64,000 bases of DNA from Tritrichomonas musculus (taxonomy: Eukaryota; Parabasalia; Tritrichomonadida; Tritrichomonadidae). Below, piece by piece: positions 40,636 through 51,700 of this stretch. Position numbers and translations under genes: made by a program. How positions within the stretch are numbered: the stretch's first letter is position 1; every line of letters starts with the position of its first letter. The stretch covers positions 2,604,001 through 2,668,000 of the forward strand of contig JAPFFF010000012.1 in assembly GCA_039105265.1 (NCBI GenBank), given 5' to 3'. The notes under the pieces were generated by a model, which was not told the DNA's origin, made no database searches, and worked only from the letters and a program-made list of their open reading frames with translations.

Positions 40636-42732
40636 TCACGAATGTAATAATTGTTTATGAGGTGATTTAGCCTGCTCTAATATCTGCTGCCTCTTTTGCA
40701 TTGCATTAAACACAGAAGAAGATTGAGTATCTTTAAGTAAAGGACTATTTTTCTTTTTCTTATTTATTTTCTGGTCTATCTCATCATCATAATTTGTAAT
40801 TGGCTGGAAATCTGGCGATGTTGATGCAAGATGATAGAAAAGTACTGGAAATTCTTTTTCTTCTAAATAAGTTATAATTTCACTTTTTGTTACACCTAAT
40901 TGTGAGCGAAGTATTTCAACAAGAATACAAAACTCTGTATGCGTAAAGTCAGTAGCTTGAAAAGGTTCAATAACATTCCAAAAAGTTGTCGAATCAACTG
41001 CTTTTCCAGACATAATTAAAGACTTATAACGCAAAATAAAGTCCACTTGATTTTTCATTAAACCATTATTATTTCCGGATTCGTTTTCAATATTCTTGTT
41101 ATGATCAATATTAATCAACGAATCATCATTGTAGACATCTTCATCTTCATTGTTGATACTTTTATCTGTTTGCTTAATTGAAATATTTTCATTGATATTA
41201 CCATTTTCATTGCTATCATTATTGATATTTGGACGGGAATTGGATGGAATTAGATTGGGCTGATTTATATTAGAACTAGGAACAGACTTAAAATCTGGAG
41301 ACGAATAAAAACAATCATTTTTGTTTTGGCTCTTGCTTTGGTTAACAAGCAGATTGAATGAATTTTGTATTTCTCTGGTAAATTCGTTCCATTTCTTTTT
41401 CCTATACATAAGTGATGATTTATCATTTTTTGCATACTTGGCAGCTTCAATCCAGAAACTTTTTTTGTTTTTGACGCTTTTACCAGGTCCGAGATAAACT
41501 AATCGTTGACACTCTTTATCGACCAGTTCAATTGCATGCGCAAATGCTTCTTTTGATTCAAATGTTGTCAATAATGCTTTTTCTCTCTCATCCAACTTTT
41601 TCTGCCTTTTTTCATCTATCATTGACATTATTGCATCATTTTGAACTTGCCAACTGAAAATATGATCAATATCATTTCTAGTGAATGGAACTTTATTTCT
41701 TGTCCAGAAAACGTCGTCTTTACTGGGATCTATTAAGGTTGAAGGAACTCCTTTTAAATCATCATAATTAGGAGTAGATTTGTTATTATTTTTCTTATTT
41801 TCGTCTTTTTGAGCGTTCTCATCGTTAGCAAATGTATCTTTGCTGTACATGTCAGGGCGCATTTCTGTGATTAACAAAGAAGCAGAATCGTCGCTGTCTA
41901 AAGCGGATATTTTTTCCTTGCTGTTTTCTGGCGTTTTTGGCACATTTTTTGCATTCTTAGGGTTAATAATTCTGTTTTTTCGTTTGATCATTGAAAACTC
42001 AGATTGAGCTCTTTTACTTTGGCTTTTTTCTTCAACCATAGGGAGAAGCATTGTTGTTGGAAAATCTTCTGATTTATCTACATTTTCAAACGGTGCATTA
42101 TCTGGCTTAAATACACGCTTTAATTGCTGTTTGAGAACTGGAACAGTTGACTTGGTTGGAACTGTGACTCTTGCCTCATATCGAGGATGATAAAAAGGAC
42201 TCATATATAAAGGCTTTTTAATTTCATGACTTGGCTTAACAGATGAAAATTTTATTGGACCAATTGAGTCAATAATACTAGATTTTGTATCATTGTTTGC
42301 TGGTAATGGTGATTGAGAAATTCCAGTACGATGAGGCTCTGATTCTTCAACAACTTTTTGTTCTTCAGCGATTTTGTCTGTTAAAAATTTGAATGGATTA
42401 TAAATTTCTTCGATATCTTCAACTTCTTCATTTTCATCATTGTTAAATGAATTATCATCAAAATCATCTTCAGATTTGAATTGCTTATATTGATTTACAA
42501 AGTCTGTAAATCTTTTATGCGATATTTCGATATCTTCAAATGAATGACTGACTTTTGATCCAAAAATAAGTGGAAGACCTTTTTCAATAGGCTTGAGAGA
42601 ACCTTCTGAGATCCATTCATATTTTTCAATTGGCCTTTTAATTCCTTCCTTTACATTTATTTTACGAGTAGATTGCTTTACTTTTATAACAGGCGGTCTG
42701 TAAGGAAATGGTATTTGGGATGCATTGTTCAT
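40636..42732 (-). CDS. Uncharacterised 698-residue protein
   Basis: An intact minus-strand ORF (MNNASQIPFPYRPPVIKVK). I recognise no known domain. Two helical, basic stretches look folded: about 340-470 (DVFWTRNKVPFTRNDIDHIFSWQV ... CQRLVYLGPGKSVKNKKSFW) and about 570-650 (FILRYKSLIMSGKAVDSTTFWNVI ... ITYLEEKEFPVLFYHL). Acidic/Asn-rich linkers (about 95-120 and 490-560) separate them. The N-terminal part includes a KPLYMSPFYHPRYEARVTVP block and looks extended. A non-secreted, intracellular protein is likely (no signal or membrane segment). The ATG at 42732 is flanked upstream by a striking 20-bp palindrome. Function unknown. Confidence 0.85.
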   Translation of the reverse strand: MNNASQIPFPYRPPVIKVKQSTRKINVKEGIKRPIEKYEWISEGSLKPIEKGLPLIFGSKVSHSFEDIEISHKRFTDFVNQYKQFKSEDDFDDNSFNNDENEEVEDIEEIYNPFKFLTDKIAEEQKVVEESEPHRTGISQSPLPANNDTKSSIIDSIGPIKFSSVKPSHEIKKPLYMSPFYHPRYEARVTVPTKSTVPVLKQQLKRVFKPDNAPFENVDKSEDFPTTMLLPMVEEKSQSKRAQSEFSMIKRKNRIINPKNAKNVPKTPENSKEKISALDSDDSASLLITEMRPDMYSKDTFANDENAQKDENKKNNNKSTPNYDDLKGVPSTLIDPSKDDVFWTRNKVPFTRNDIDHIFSWQVQNDAIMSMIDEKRQKKLDEREKALLTTFESKEAFAHAIELVDKECQRLVYLGPGKSVKNKKSFWIEAAKYAKNDKSSLMYRKKKWNEFTREIQNSFNLLVNQSKSQNKNDCFYSSPDFKSVPSSNINQPNLIPSNSRPNINNDSNENGNINENISIKQTDKSINNEDEDVYNDDSLINIDHNKNIENESGNNNGLMKNQVDFILRYKSLIMSGKAVDSTTFWNVIEPFQATDFTHTEFCILVEILRSQLGVTKSEIITYLEEKEFPVLFYHLASTSPDFQPITNYDDEIDQKINKKKKNSPLLKDTQSSSVFNAMQKRQQILEQAKSPHKQLLHS

Positions 42733-42733
42733 T

Positions 42734-42753
42734 CTTCAAAAACGTTTTTGAAG
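42734..42753 (-). promoter_or_regulatory. 20-bp perfect palindrome at the start codon
   Basis: CTTCAAAAACGTTTTTGAAG, its own reverse complement, ends one base before the ATG at 42732. In RNA it would fold as a hairpin only if the loop melts; as DNA it suits a dimeric binding protein or a promoter element. A similar AAAAACGTTTTT core precedes the importin-like gene. Confidence 0.4.
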
Positions 42754-42982
42754 GAATATAGCTCTCAAATTAAAATTTTATATTTAATAAATTATATGAG
42801 AGGAATGAAAATTTTCTATTATAACGTTTTATGTTAATTCAATTTTATTTTAATAATTTTCAAATATATCAAGATATTAAAAGAGAAAATACAAACCAAA
42901 ACCAAATTACATTTAATTATATAAAACTCTACTCAATATTTTATCTTAAAATACTAATTTTTTCGGTGTAATTTGTAATATA

Positions 42983-43010
42983 CTCCACTCTCCCTACAAT
43001 TCAGCCATTT
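42983..43010 (+). repeat. Left terminal inverted repeat of the Pogo-like element
   Basis: 28 bases, an exact inverse match to 45522-45549 on the right side; the two ends diverge after ATTT. Confidence 0.9.
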
Positions 43011-43203
43011 TTTAATTTTAACATGGTTAACAATATTTTTTTTTAACTAGTTAACAAAAAAAAAAAAAAAAAAAAAAAAAATAATTATTATTATTTTAAT
43101 AATTTATGATAAAAATGAAAAATAATAAAAAATAATTTTATATTCCAAATAAATAAATATATCAATAATGAGAAATTAAAAAATAGAAATGCTATTGCTT
43201 TTG

Positions 43204-43209
43204 TCACTT
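43204..43209 (+). promoter_or_regulatory. Initiator-like TCACTT for the Pogo transposase
   Basis: Matches the T. vaginalis initiator TCAYTW. Its +1 A would give an 18-base 5' leader, in the usual range for trichomonads. A short match in an AT-rich sequence, so only a candidate. Confidence 0.4.
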
Positions 43210-43223
43210 TTTTCAAAAGAAAA

Positions 43224-44425
43224 ATGAAAAGCAAAAAAACCAAAAGTCGGTTTCCACATCCATACATAAAATATTGGAAGGATCCTGATCTATGTATGAC
43301 AGTCAAACAGAAGTACTTGGAACATAAAAACAGTTTAAATGAAGATTGTCATTTCGTTTCACGAATTGCAGCATTACATGGAATAAATAGAAAAACTCTG
43401 AGAGGATGGATGAAAAAATGGGATGAAGATAAATCATGGAACCCTTTTTATACGAAAAACCATGGATCCTTCCACCGAATATTCAATGACCAACAAGAAG
43501 ATAACATAATGGAATATATAGACGCAAATTACATTTCAGAAGGTAATTATTTTAGTGACAGTCAATTTCAAACCGTCGTTTTTGATGCTTTCAATTTGAT
43601 TCACGAAGATGATCTTGAAATTCCGAATTTCAATTGCAGCGCTCATTTTATTCATGATTTTAAAACAAGACATAATGTTTCTTCAAAAATGGCACATTTT
43701 AAACAAAGATCTAAAAACAATCCAAAAAGTGATAATACATATGTTATAGATGAATTCAAAGCAACAATTCAATCAGTGATAGAAAACGCACGCTTAAAAG
43801 GCGAACCTGTGGTAAACGGTGACGAAACCGGATTTCAAATTCTACCAAATTGTGTAAAAACTTGGGCGTACAAGAATTCAAGCAACGTATCAATTAATGT
43901 TTTAGACTCCACCAAGGAGAGAATTTCGGTTATGGCAAGCATTACAAGCACGAATTGCAAATTACCTTTGTTTATTATTGCAGGTGCAAATTCTGAAGAG
44001 GAAAAAGATGAATTATTAGGTCAATTAATTGAGCCAAATATTTCAACCTTCTCTAAAAAGTCATACATGACAACAGAAAATTTTATAGAATATTTAAATT
44101 TTATTAGAAAACAATTTAACTCAGAAATTCCAATTCCAATTGGAATTTATATGCTTCTCACAAAAGTCTCAAATCAATCATGGTTGCTAAACAATTAAAT
44201 ATTAATTTATATTTTATTCCAAGCGGTTTAACAGACATTTTACAGCCTTTAGACTTGTCCATTTTCGCACCTTTGAAATCTAAGGTTAATTCTAAAATAT
44301 CAAATTATCTTTTTGGAAATCAAGAAAAAGAAGTAGGAATGAAAAGAACAGTAACATTTGTTCAAAAAGCTTTTGAAGAATTATCTATAGATAACCTCGT
44401 ATATGCATGGTCGCAATATTATTAA
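43224..44425 (+). pseudogene. Pogo/Tigger-like transposase, frameshifted
   Basis: The 5' frame (43224-44198) encodes an N-terminal helix-turn-helix (FVSRIAALHGINRKTLRGWMKKW), a CENP-B-like second HTH region, and the DDE catalytic start NGDETGFQILP (D200) up to FIEYLNFIRKQF. It then runs out of frame. The 3' frame (44180-44425) continues with KQLNINLYFIPSGLTDILQPLDLSIFAPLKS, the family's conserved QPLD block, and ends at a stop. The second catalytic Asp, expected in a 'DSYASH' segment (intact in the relic at 15877), is missing: at the junction only YASH survives in a shifted frame (about 44150), so a small deletion removed it. This copy cannot be an active transposase by itself. Confidence 0.85.
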
Positions 44426-45521
44426 TTTATATCATTCACAAGTTTTTTTGTTTTTTTACTCTTTACGGAAAATTTTTAAAAAACTAGAGGTTTCAGTTGT
44501 TTTTTATTACAAAAGAAAGTTTTAATTTCGATTTTTTTCCAAAAAAATAAAGTTTCTTTTCAATCCAATTGAATTTTTATTCAATGGACGTTGCTTTGAA
44601 ATATAGATTTACTCTTCATATTTCAAACAAAACAAAATCTTTTGTAATGATTTTTCTCACAAAAGAAAAGATTTCTTTTCAATCCAATTGAATTTTTACT
44701 CAATGGACGTTGCTTTGAAATATAGATTTACTCTTCATATTTCAAACAAAACAAATTTTTTTGTAATGATTTTTCTCACAAAAGAAAAGATTTCTTTTCA
44801 ATCCAATTGAATTTTTATTCAATGGACGTTGCTTTGAAATATAGATTTACTCTTCATATTTCAAACAAAATCAAAATTTAATTTCAATGCAATTCGATCG
44901 TCTTTTTTGGGAAATCTCGATTTGTTTCTAATTCAAAATATACCAGATCTAAAAAATATTGGAAACAAATCTCTCATTTATACTTAACATGAAACTACCT
45001 TAAGATAATTGCTATGTTCTTTAGTTTACCTGAATTTTTCCAAATAAGATGATATTTTATACAAATTTTTTTGAACTTGCCTATTTCGCCTCTTTATTTG
45101 TTATTATGATCAATCATATATTTCCAATCAGTAATTTTTTTCCTAAAAAAAACAGCAAGCATTAAGATATGATCAAATAATTTTGAATGGACTACAAGTT
45201 CAACCAATTCTAAGTATAAATATTAAAAGTAATGATATATAAAAGTAATAATTTGTATGAATTATCCTACAATCTTTTAAACTTTATCAGAATATTAAAA
45301 TAATAATTTTTTTACCTTCTTATTTTTTACTTATATTTAAAATATAATATTAATAATAAATATAAATATTATATATTTGGTTTAAATTTATTATTGTTAG
45401 ATATTCATTGAAATATTCAAAAAATACTTTAACTTTCATTTTTACTATCAAATTTTCTTCTCAATTTAATTCAAAATTGAATATAAAAAATAACGAGAAA
45501 AAACGTATTTAAAATAACGAG
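44426..45521. repeat. 3' half of the Pogo-like element, with 119-bp tandem repeat
   Basis: About three copies of a 119-bp unit (CAATCCAATTGAATTTTTA... at 44561, 44680 and 44799) with a partial fourth. No ORF. The rest is AT-rich with nothing else recognised. Such internal repeats may be transposase-related or just expanded. Confidence 0.75.
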
Positions 45522-45549
45522 AAATGGCTGAATTGTAGGGAGAGTGGAG
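45522..45549 (-). repeat. Right terminal inverted repeat of the Pogo-like element
   Basis: Inverse copy of the left 28-bp repeat, followed by TA. Just inside, AAATAACGAGAAA occurs twice (near 45488 and 45512). Confidence 0.9.
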
Positions 45550-45778
45550 TAAAAGGTCAAAATTTGAAATAAAAAACAATATACACTTAAACATAAGTTT
45601 TTAGATATAAAATTGGTTTTTTATATGAGTTTTTCTAAATAAAAAATTGCGATAATTATCTTTTCACATTTTATGTTAAATTTGATACAACCCTTTTAAT
45701 TTGTTAACCTATTTTTTATTCAAAAAATTGAAATAATAAAAATTGAAAACATTATTTTACAATAACATTTACAAAATA

Positions 45779-48700
45779 ATGATTAATTTTTCTTGTGAAA
45801 ACCATCCAATTATTCGAATTCTTTCTCTTTCTAAGAATATTCACAATTCTATAGAAAACGACTCTCCGTTTGTCATATTTTCAAAAAAAATCAACGAATA
45901 TAAAAAACATTCGCGTAATGACAAAGATACTTTTTCAGATCCTTTGAAGGTTATTGCAGATATATCTTTATTACTTCAATCAATCAAGTTTCGGCCGTTT
46001 TCAGAAGATGAATTACATAAAATTTATGAAATGCTAATAAGTGGATCCACAATGATTGAAATTGATAACATTTATGAATTTGCTTTTCCATTTTTTAGTG
46101 ATTCGATTAAAGATATAACATTTCAATCCATCAAATCTCTACTTCTTTTTTTTCAAAAAGCCAAAAAATCAAATACACAATCAGTTACTCAAAAAAACAA
46201 AAATTTAAGTGAAAATTTTTATATAGATTTAAACAATGAAAATACTGTTGAATCATTATCAATATTTATTTTTTTCATATTTTACTCGACTGTCTCATGG
46301 ATGGCGAATAGCGAAAGGACCAAAACATCAGAAGGTATTTCAGTACTTTTAGATAAATTGAATTTAATCATGTCGTTATTTATCAAATTTTCCAATTTAA
46401 ACACATGTACAAATCTAAACAACAATAACGAAGACGAAGAAAAATTTTTTATTGATTTTACACAAGTCAAAAAACTTGCAATAGACACATTTTTATTTAT
46501 TTTATATTATACTGTTGAACATTTCCCCGATTTTACCTTCACAGATGAAATTTTTGGCTCTTTAAACGAATTCTTTTCAAAAATAATTTTCAAAAATGCA
46601 AACAAGCCAAAAATTACACATAAAACGCGCGCCAACTCAGCGCCAAGCACGTACAAAAACGCAAAAAAGAAGAAGAATGCAGATGACGATGAATATGACA
46701 ATGTCACTTTTTTAAATTCTATCCATATTTTGATTTATTTTCTCTCAATTGAATTGAATAAGAATTCAGAAAAAGTTCCGTCATTGTGCAATTTCATATC
46801 ACAAGTCATTGAAAATCAGACTTCTAGTGAATTTTTTACTGAGAAATTGTATCAGCATATTTTTGACATTCTTGCTGGAAATTTGTCAGAAATGAACGAA
46901 ACAATTCTTCAATTTTTTGTGCGTCTATCGGCCAATTTTGACCTTAAAGATGAAAAAATACTGTCACTTTTTCCAAACTTTCTGAGGAACTTTTTAGATA
47001 ACCACACAAAGAATCCAATAAAAATTGTCCGCTATTCAGAACAAATAAATGACGATCAAAATTTGATCTTAATAGGAGAAAATGAAGAAGTACCTATTAT
47101 CGACTATCGGTCTGATTTACAGAATTTTCAATTCAACTTTTTGAATGAAACCACTTTTGAAAACGGTTTGACACTTGTTCAGGGCAGCGAAGCTCCGCCC
47201 TCTTTACGCCAGTATCTGCCAAACGAGGTTGTCAGCCGAATTGACCTTGTTTCGGAACTTTTTCTGGGGACTCCTTTCACTGAGCAGTTCAACAGAATTT
47301 TGAATGAAATTGATAAGGAAAACAACCTCGACAACTTTTTGTATTATTTGGCGGTTTTCCTCTCAATTTGTGAGGACCAGCATGAAATAGCACCTCACTT
47401 CATCATGACGATATTCAACTCGCCACTTTTCAGCGGCAAGTACAAAGACGTTAAGAAGTGCAAGTTCATATCGTCAGCGATATACTCATCCGTCTGTCTC
47501 CTCGTCCAATCCGACTTGATTAAATTGCTCATGGAGCCAATTATCAACACAAAATTGTATCTTCCAACCGTTTTAACCGAAATCTTCCAGGACCTGAACA
47601 TCTTGATAAACTACCGCCTGCAGCTGAACAGCGGCACCCAGAAGGAGGAAGCAGAAAATGACGATGAAAGCATCTATTCATATTTCACATCACAACCGTT
47701 CATCATGATCTTTTACAACGTTTCTCTGTTCTACCAGACGGCCAACATCAACGACAGGCAGAACATCGATGCGATAGAGAAGTGCAGAGTGTCACTTTTG
47801 CTCTTCATGGAGAGCTTCATAATTCAATGGTCAAGATCCCACTTTTTCAATACAATGTTCATGTCGTACCTCTTTGAGCCGTCACTCCAACCGTTCGTCC
47901 TGTCACACATGAAGAGTCTCATCTTGTCTGGCCACTGCGATGCCGACATATTCACATCGATCTTCGAGAGCTGCAAACTTATTCTTGAGAAGGACGATAG
48001 AGACGATAGAGAAAGAAACCGCACAATTTCATTGATGTTTAGAATTTTGAAGATCGTTAATTCGGCCATATCACCACTCGACAGCTCCAACCTTATGAAT
48101 AGAAAACCGTTTGTCACATCACTTCATAAACCGTTAACGAACATTCTATTGAAATTGAAGAAGGATGAAATTGAGTTCATTTGTGAGATCATTGAATATT
48201 TTTCAATCACTTCCGATCAAAACAGCATCGATCCACTCACAATTCAGACTTTTTCAGAGGCCATTCAAAAAATAGGAGTGACCAATGAAATAAGGTCAAA
48301 GCTAATTCGCCTTCTGGCCGGTAACCAAGCACCGTCTATCGTCTCTCACTTTGAAATTGAGCAGCCTCATGCACTTCCACTTTTTGTGACACTTTTTATC
48401 GGCGAGACAAATTCAGAACAGCTGAATAACAACCTAAAGCTACTTGAACAGCTTGTCACTTTTTCTACAAAGAATGCAATCATGTGCCACAAAGGTGGCC
48501 TTGACTACGTCCTTCTCGATCTCATCGACAACTGCTTGAAAGCCATTTCAATCAAAGAGAGAAGTCAAACAAATTTGAATGAAGACATTGAATTTGATTT
48601 TGACCAGTCAAACAGTGAAGATGACAGCACGATGAGCATTGCTTTGTTCAGGAAGGACCTGATGATGAAAAGCAGCGATGAATTGAGGAAAGAAGTCAAA

Positions 48701-51700
48701 AGTGCAATGTCGCTTTTCACCAAGATAACAACAGTTGCCTCGAGCATTCCTGTTGTCCGCAAGTACGTCTCACTCATGTCGGCATCGGTTCGAATCAAGG
48801 CGCTTCTGATGCAAAAAGGGGAGAATGAAAGTGAAGTCATGTATAGAAAAATGTCAGATTTTTATTTCACCAATTTAATTGACCTTATTTCGAGCAAGTT
48901 TAGAATGCCCACGACATACTTGCCGCTAACCGCCAGGAGGACTCCGACGGTTGAGGTCAATTCCATTCCTGCCTCATATTTTTCAGAAGGATTCACTGCC
49001 ACTTTCTGGGTTTATTTGGTCCAACAATCAGTCAAAAAGTCGACTGTTCTTTTTATTTTAAAGGACTCTGATTGTAACGAAATAACCGCAAAAATAATTG
49101 ACACGTCATTCATCATCATGTTCTATTCTGGCACCAAGATGACAACCTTCACTTTGGATGCCACTTTTCCAACTGAACAGTGGTTTCTGACAACGGTTAC
49201 GGTTATCAATAACAAGAGCTCGAATGTTTACACAGTTACCGCATCAATTAACTCGAATCCAATCTACTGCGACTGCCTTGCTGGCTACTTTGAATTGCAG
49301 GATTCGGTGACAATCACAATAAACGGCAACACCAACGACTCAACTTGCCTCTCCACCACGAAGACAGCTGCCTCGGCGAATAGCAAAGCTCCTGTTAGAA
49401 GAAGCCTAAGTAGCATGAACTATGACAAGCAAAAAGAAAAGGACGACTTTTTGAATGACAACTTGATGAGTAAACGTGCAATGTCCGTTAACTTCGTCAA
49501 GGATGATTACCAAGATCCTGACGATGGTGCCCTTTTGGGGCCCTTTGGATTCTTCCAACCGTTGTCTCACAGCAGCATCATTCAGATGCACCAAAGTGGA
49601 CCAAGAAGCATTCCGAAGTCCACTTATAAGGATTCCTCTGATGACAAAAAAGTGGCACAAAATGCAAATCCAACAAGTTTGACAAATCAGCCTGTTGTTA
49701 AAATTATTTACGTCTACTTTGATAAGCTTAATGGTGCCTTTAATGCTGTTAAAGACACGGACTGCCTCTCTACCAAAAGCAGCATAAACTTGAGAGGTCC
49801 GAAGTATCATCAATCGTTTTCATTTGATGAAATTTTGGTCCAATTTTTCAAGATCCAATCATTGATTCCACTTTTTAAATTTGATGAAGAAAAAGCCGAT
49901 GAAATTGTGTCACTTTTTTCAATGGTTTTGTCACTCGGAACTTACGTCCAAACCAACTTTCACTTGTGTCATGGATTCTCGACGATATCTCATATATTGA
50001 AGCACTACGATGGCAAGCATTTAACGTACTCGCTCTATTCAAAATTTGTCAATTTGAACAACACGCTGACTGTTCAAGAATTGAAGACAGATTTAATTGA
50101 AAACATTATCGTTCGCTTTGATTTGTGGTGCAGGTCATCGTCAATAGAAACAAAGCAGAGAATCATTAAACATTGGCTTCAAGTTAATTCCGAGTATGAC
50201 ACTAATTTCAATGGAAATTATAGAACTTTCGATGACATCATTTTCAGTCTTGATTACTTCGATGCCATTCCTCTTAAGCAAAGCTTACTGAAGCTTTTAT
50301 TCAAAGTGGAAAAGGACGACCAAATATCCTTAGAAAATACAAACAAATTTATTAAGTTCATAATTTATCAAGCTAAAGTTTTAAAGAGAGATGTTTCTTA
50401 TCTTCTTGAATTTCTCTTGATAAATTGTCAATTTTTTGCATCATCAAATTTGTTTGTTAATTTGGCCACACTTCTTTCATGCTTGTCTTTTTATTACACT
50501 GACAATCCAAATGAAATCAAGCATGGAAACAACATCATCTTTATAATTATCGAGCTCTTTAATAAGCTTTATAAATACAAAAAGATCCAAAAACCAAGAA
50601 GTTTTTATCATTTGGTTGATTCAATGATCGACATCATTCCAATTGACTTGTTCAAGGAAGAAAAAAACATCTTAAAATTGATTGAATATTCAAAGACAAT
50701 TCCTGAATGTTTGTCACTTTTATTCTACGGAATTTGCTTCTGTAACGACTATTATTTGTCGAATATTCAATTGGCAACACCTTCGATTTCATCGTCAATT
50801 TACTCTTCGTATGGCGATTCAAGCAACAGTGACCAACTCATTAAATTAAATGGCATAAAAAGTGACAACCAACTTGAACTTAACCGAAATGAAAGTGACG
50901 ATGTATTTCGTCAGAAAATTAATTTGATTGTTGAGAATTTGAAAGCAAACGGAAATTATTGCTTCTCAAAGAATTGGTTCTTGTGGCCTCTCATTTCAGC
51001 ATTCAGAATCAACGACAACTTCTTCACTAATTTCATAATGAACTTCATTGTTAACTCAGTTGTTGAGTCACAAAATAATCAACAACAAAATGAACCTCAA
51101 CAAACAACAACAACAGCAAGTTCAAGTTCAAGTTCAAGTGAACAAAATCAAAACCAACAAAAAATTTCAAGTCGTTTTCATTGGGCTGATGTTGTTGTGA
51201 CTATCATTCTAGTTGGTGATGCTTTCTTGACGTTCATTCTCAACAAAAACAGCACAAAGATGCTGAATCGAATCAAAGATGTTGACACTTTTAACTTCAT
51301 TAAATCATTCTTAAACGTTCTCTTTCTGAAAGAAAAGAAAGGCGACGAATTGAATGAGTTTTTGAATCTCTGTCAATTTTACATCTTCTTTAAACCAATT
51401 TGGTATCAAAATAAAGCTTTGCAGACACTAATTCATGAGTCTCCATTTCGTCGTTCATCATCGTCATCTTCATCAGCTTCTTGTTCGGCATCAATTTCAC
51501 CTTCACCGTCGGCCAGTTCAAATGCAAGTTCGGCCCTGAAGATGAATGCTTCCAAGCCGAATTCAAGGCCGATGAACAAGTTACATGGCTGCAATAAAAG
51601 TGACATTTTTAACCAACTTAAAGAGAACTTTAAGAAAGAAAAGAAATACAGATTCTCTTTGAGATTCGATGAAGAAGGAAATTGGATTGATCGTGACTTT

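Larger units (their letters stand above)
42983..45549 (+). mobile_element. Pogo/Tigger-like DNA transposon (Tc1/mariner superfamily)
   Basis: A 2567-bp element with 28-bp perfect terminal inverted repeats starting CTCCACTCTCCCTACAAT at 42983 and ending with the inverse at 45549, flanked on both sides by TA (42981-42982, 45550-45551), the superfamily's target duplication. It holds a transposase gene in two frames, an A run (43056-43081) near its left end, a 119-bp tandem repeat and a doubled AAATAACGAGAAA word at the right end. It inserts 229 bases before the BEACH gene's ATG. A second, more decayed relative lies at 15719-16158. Confidence 0.92.
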
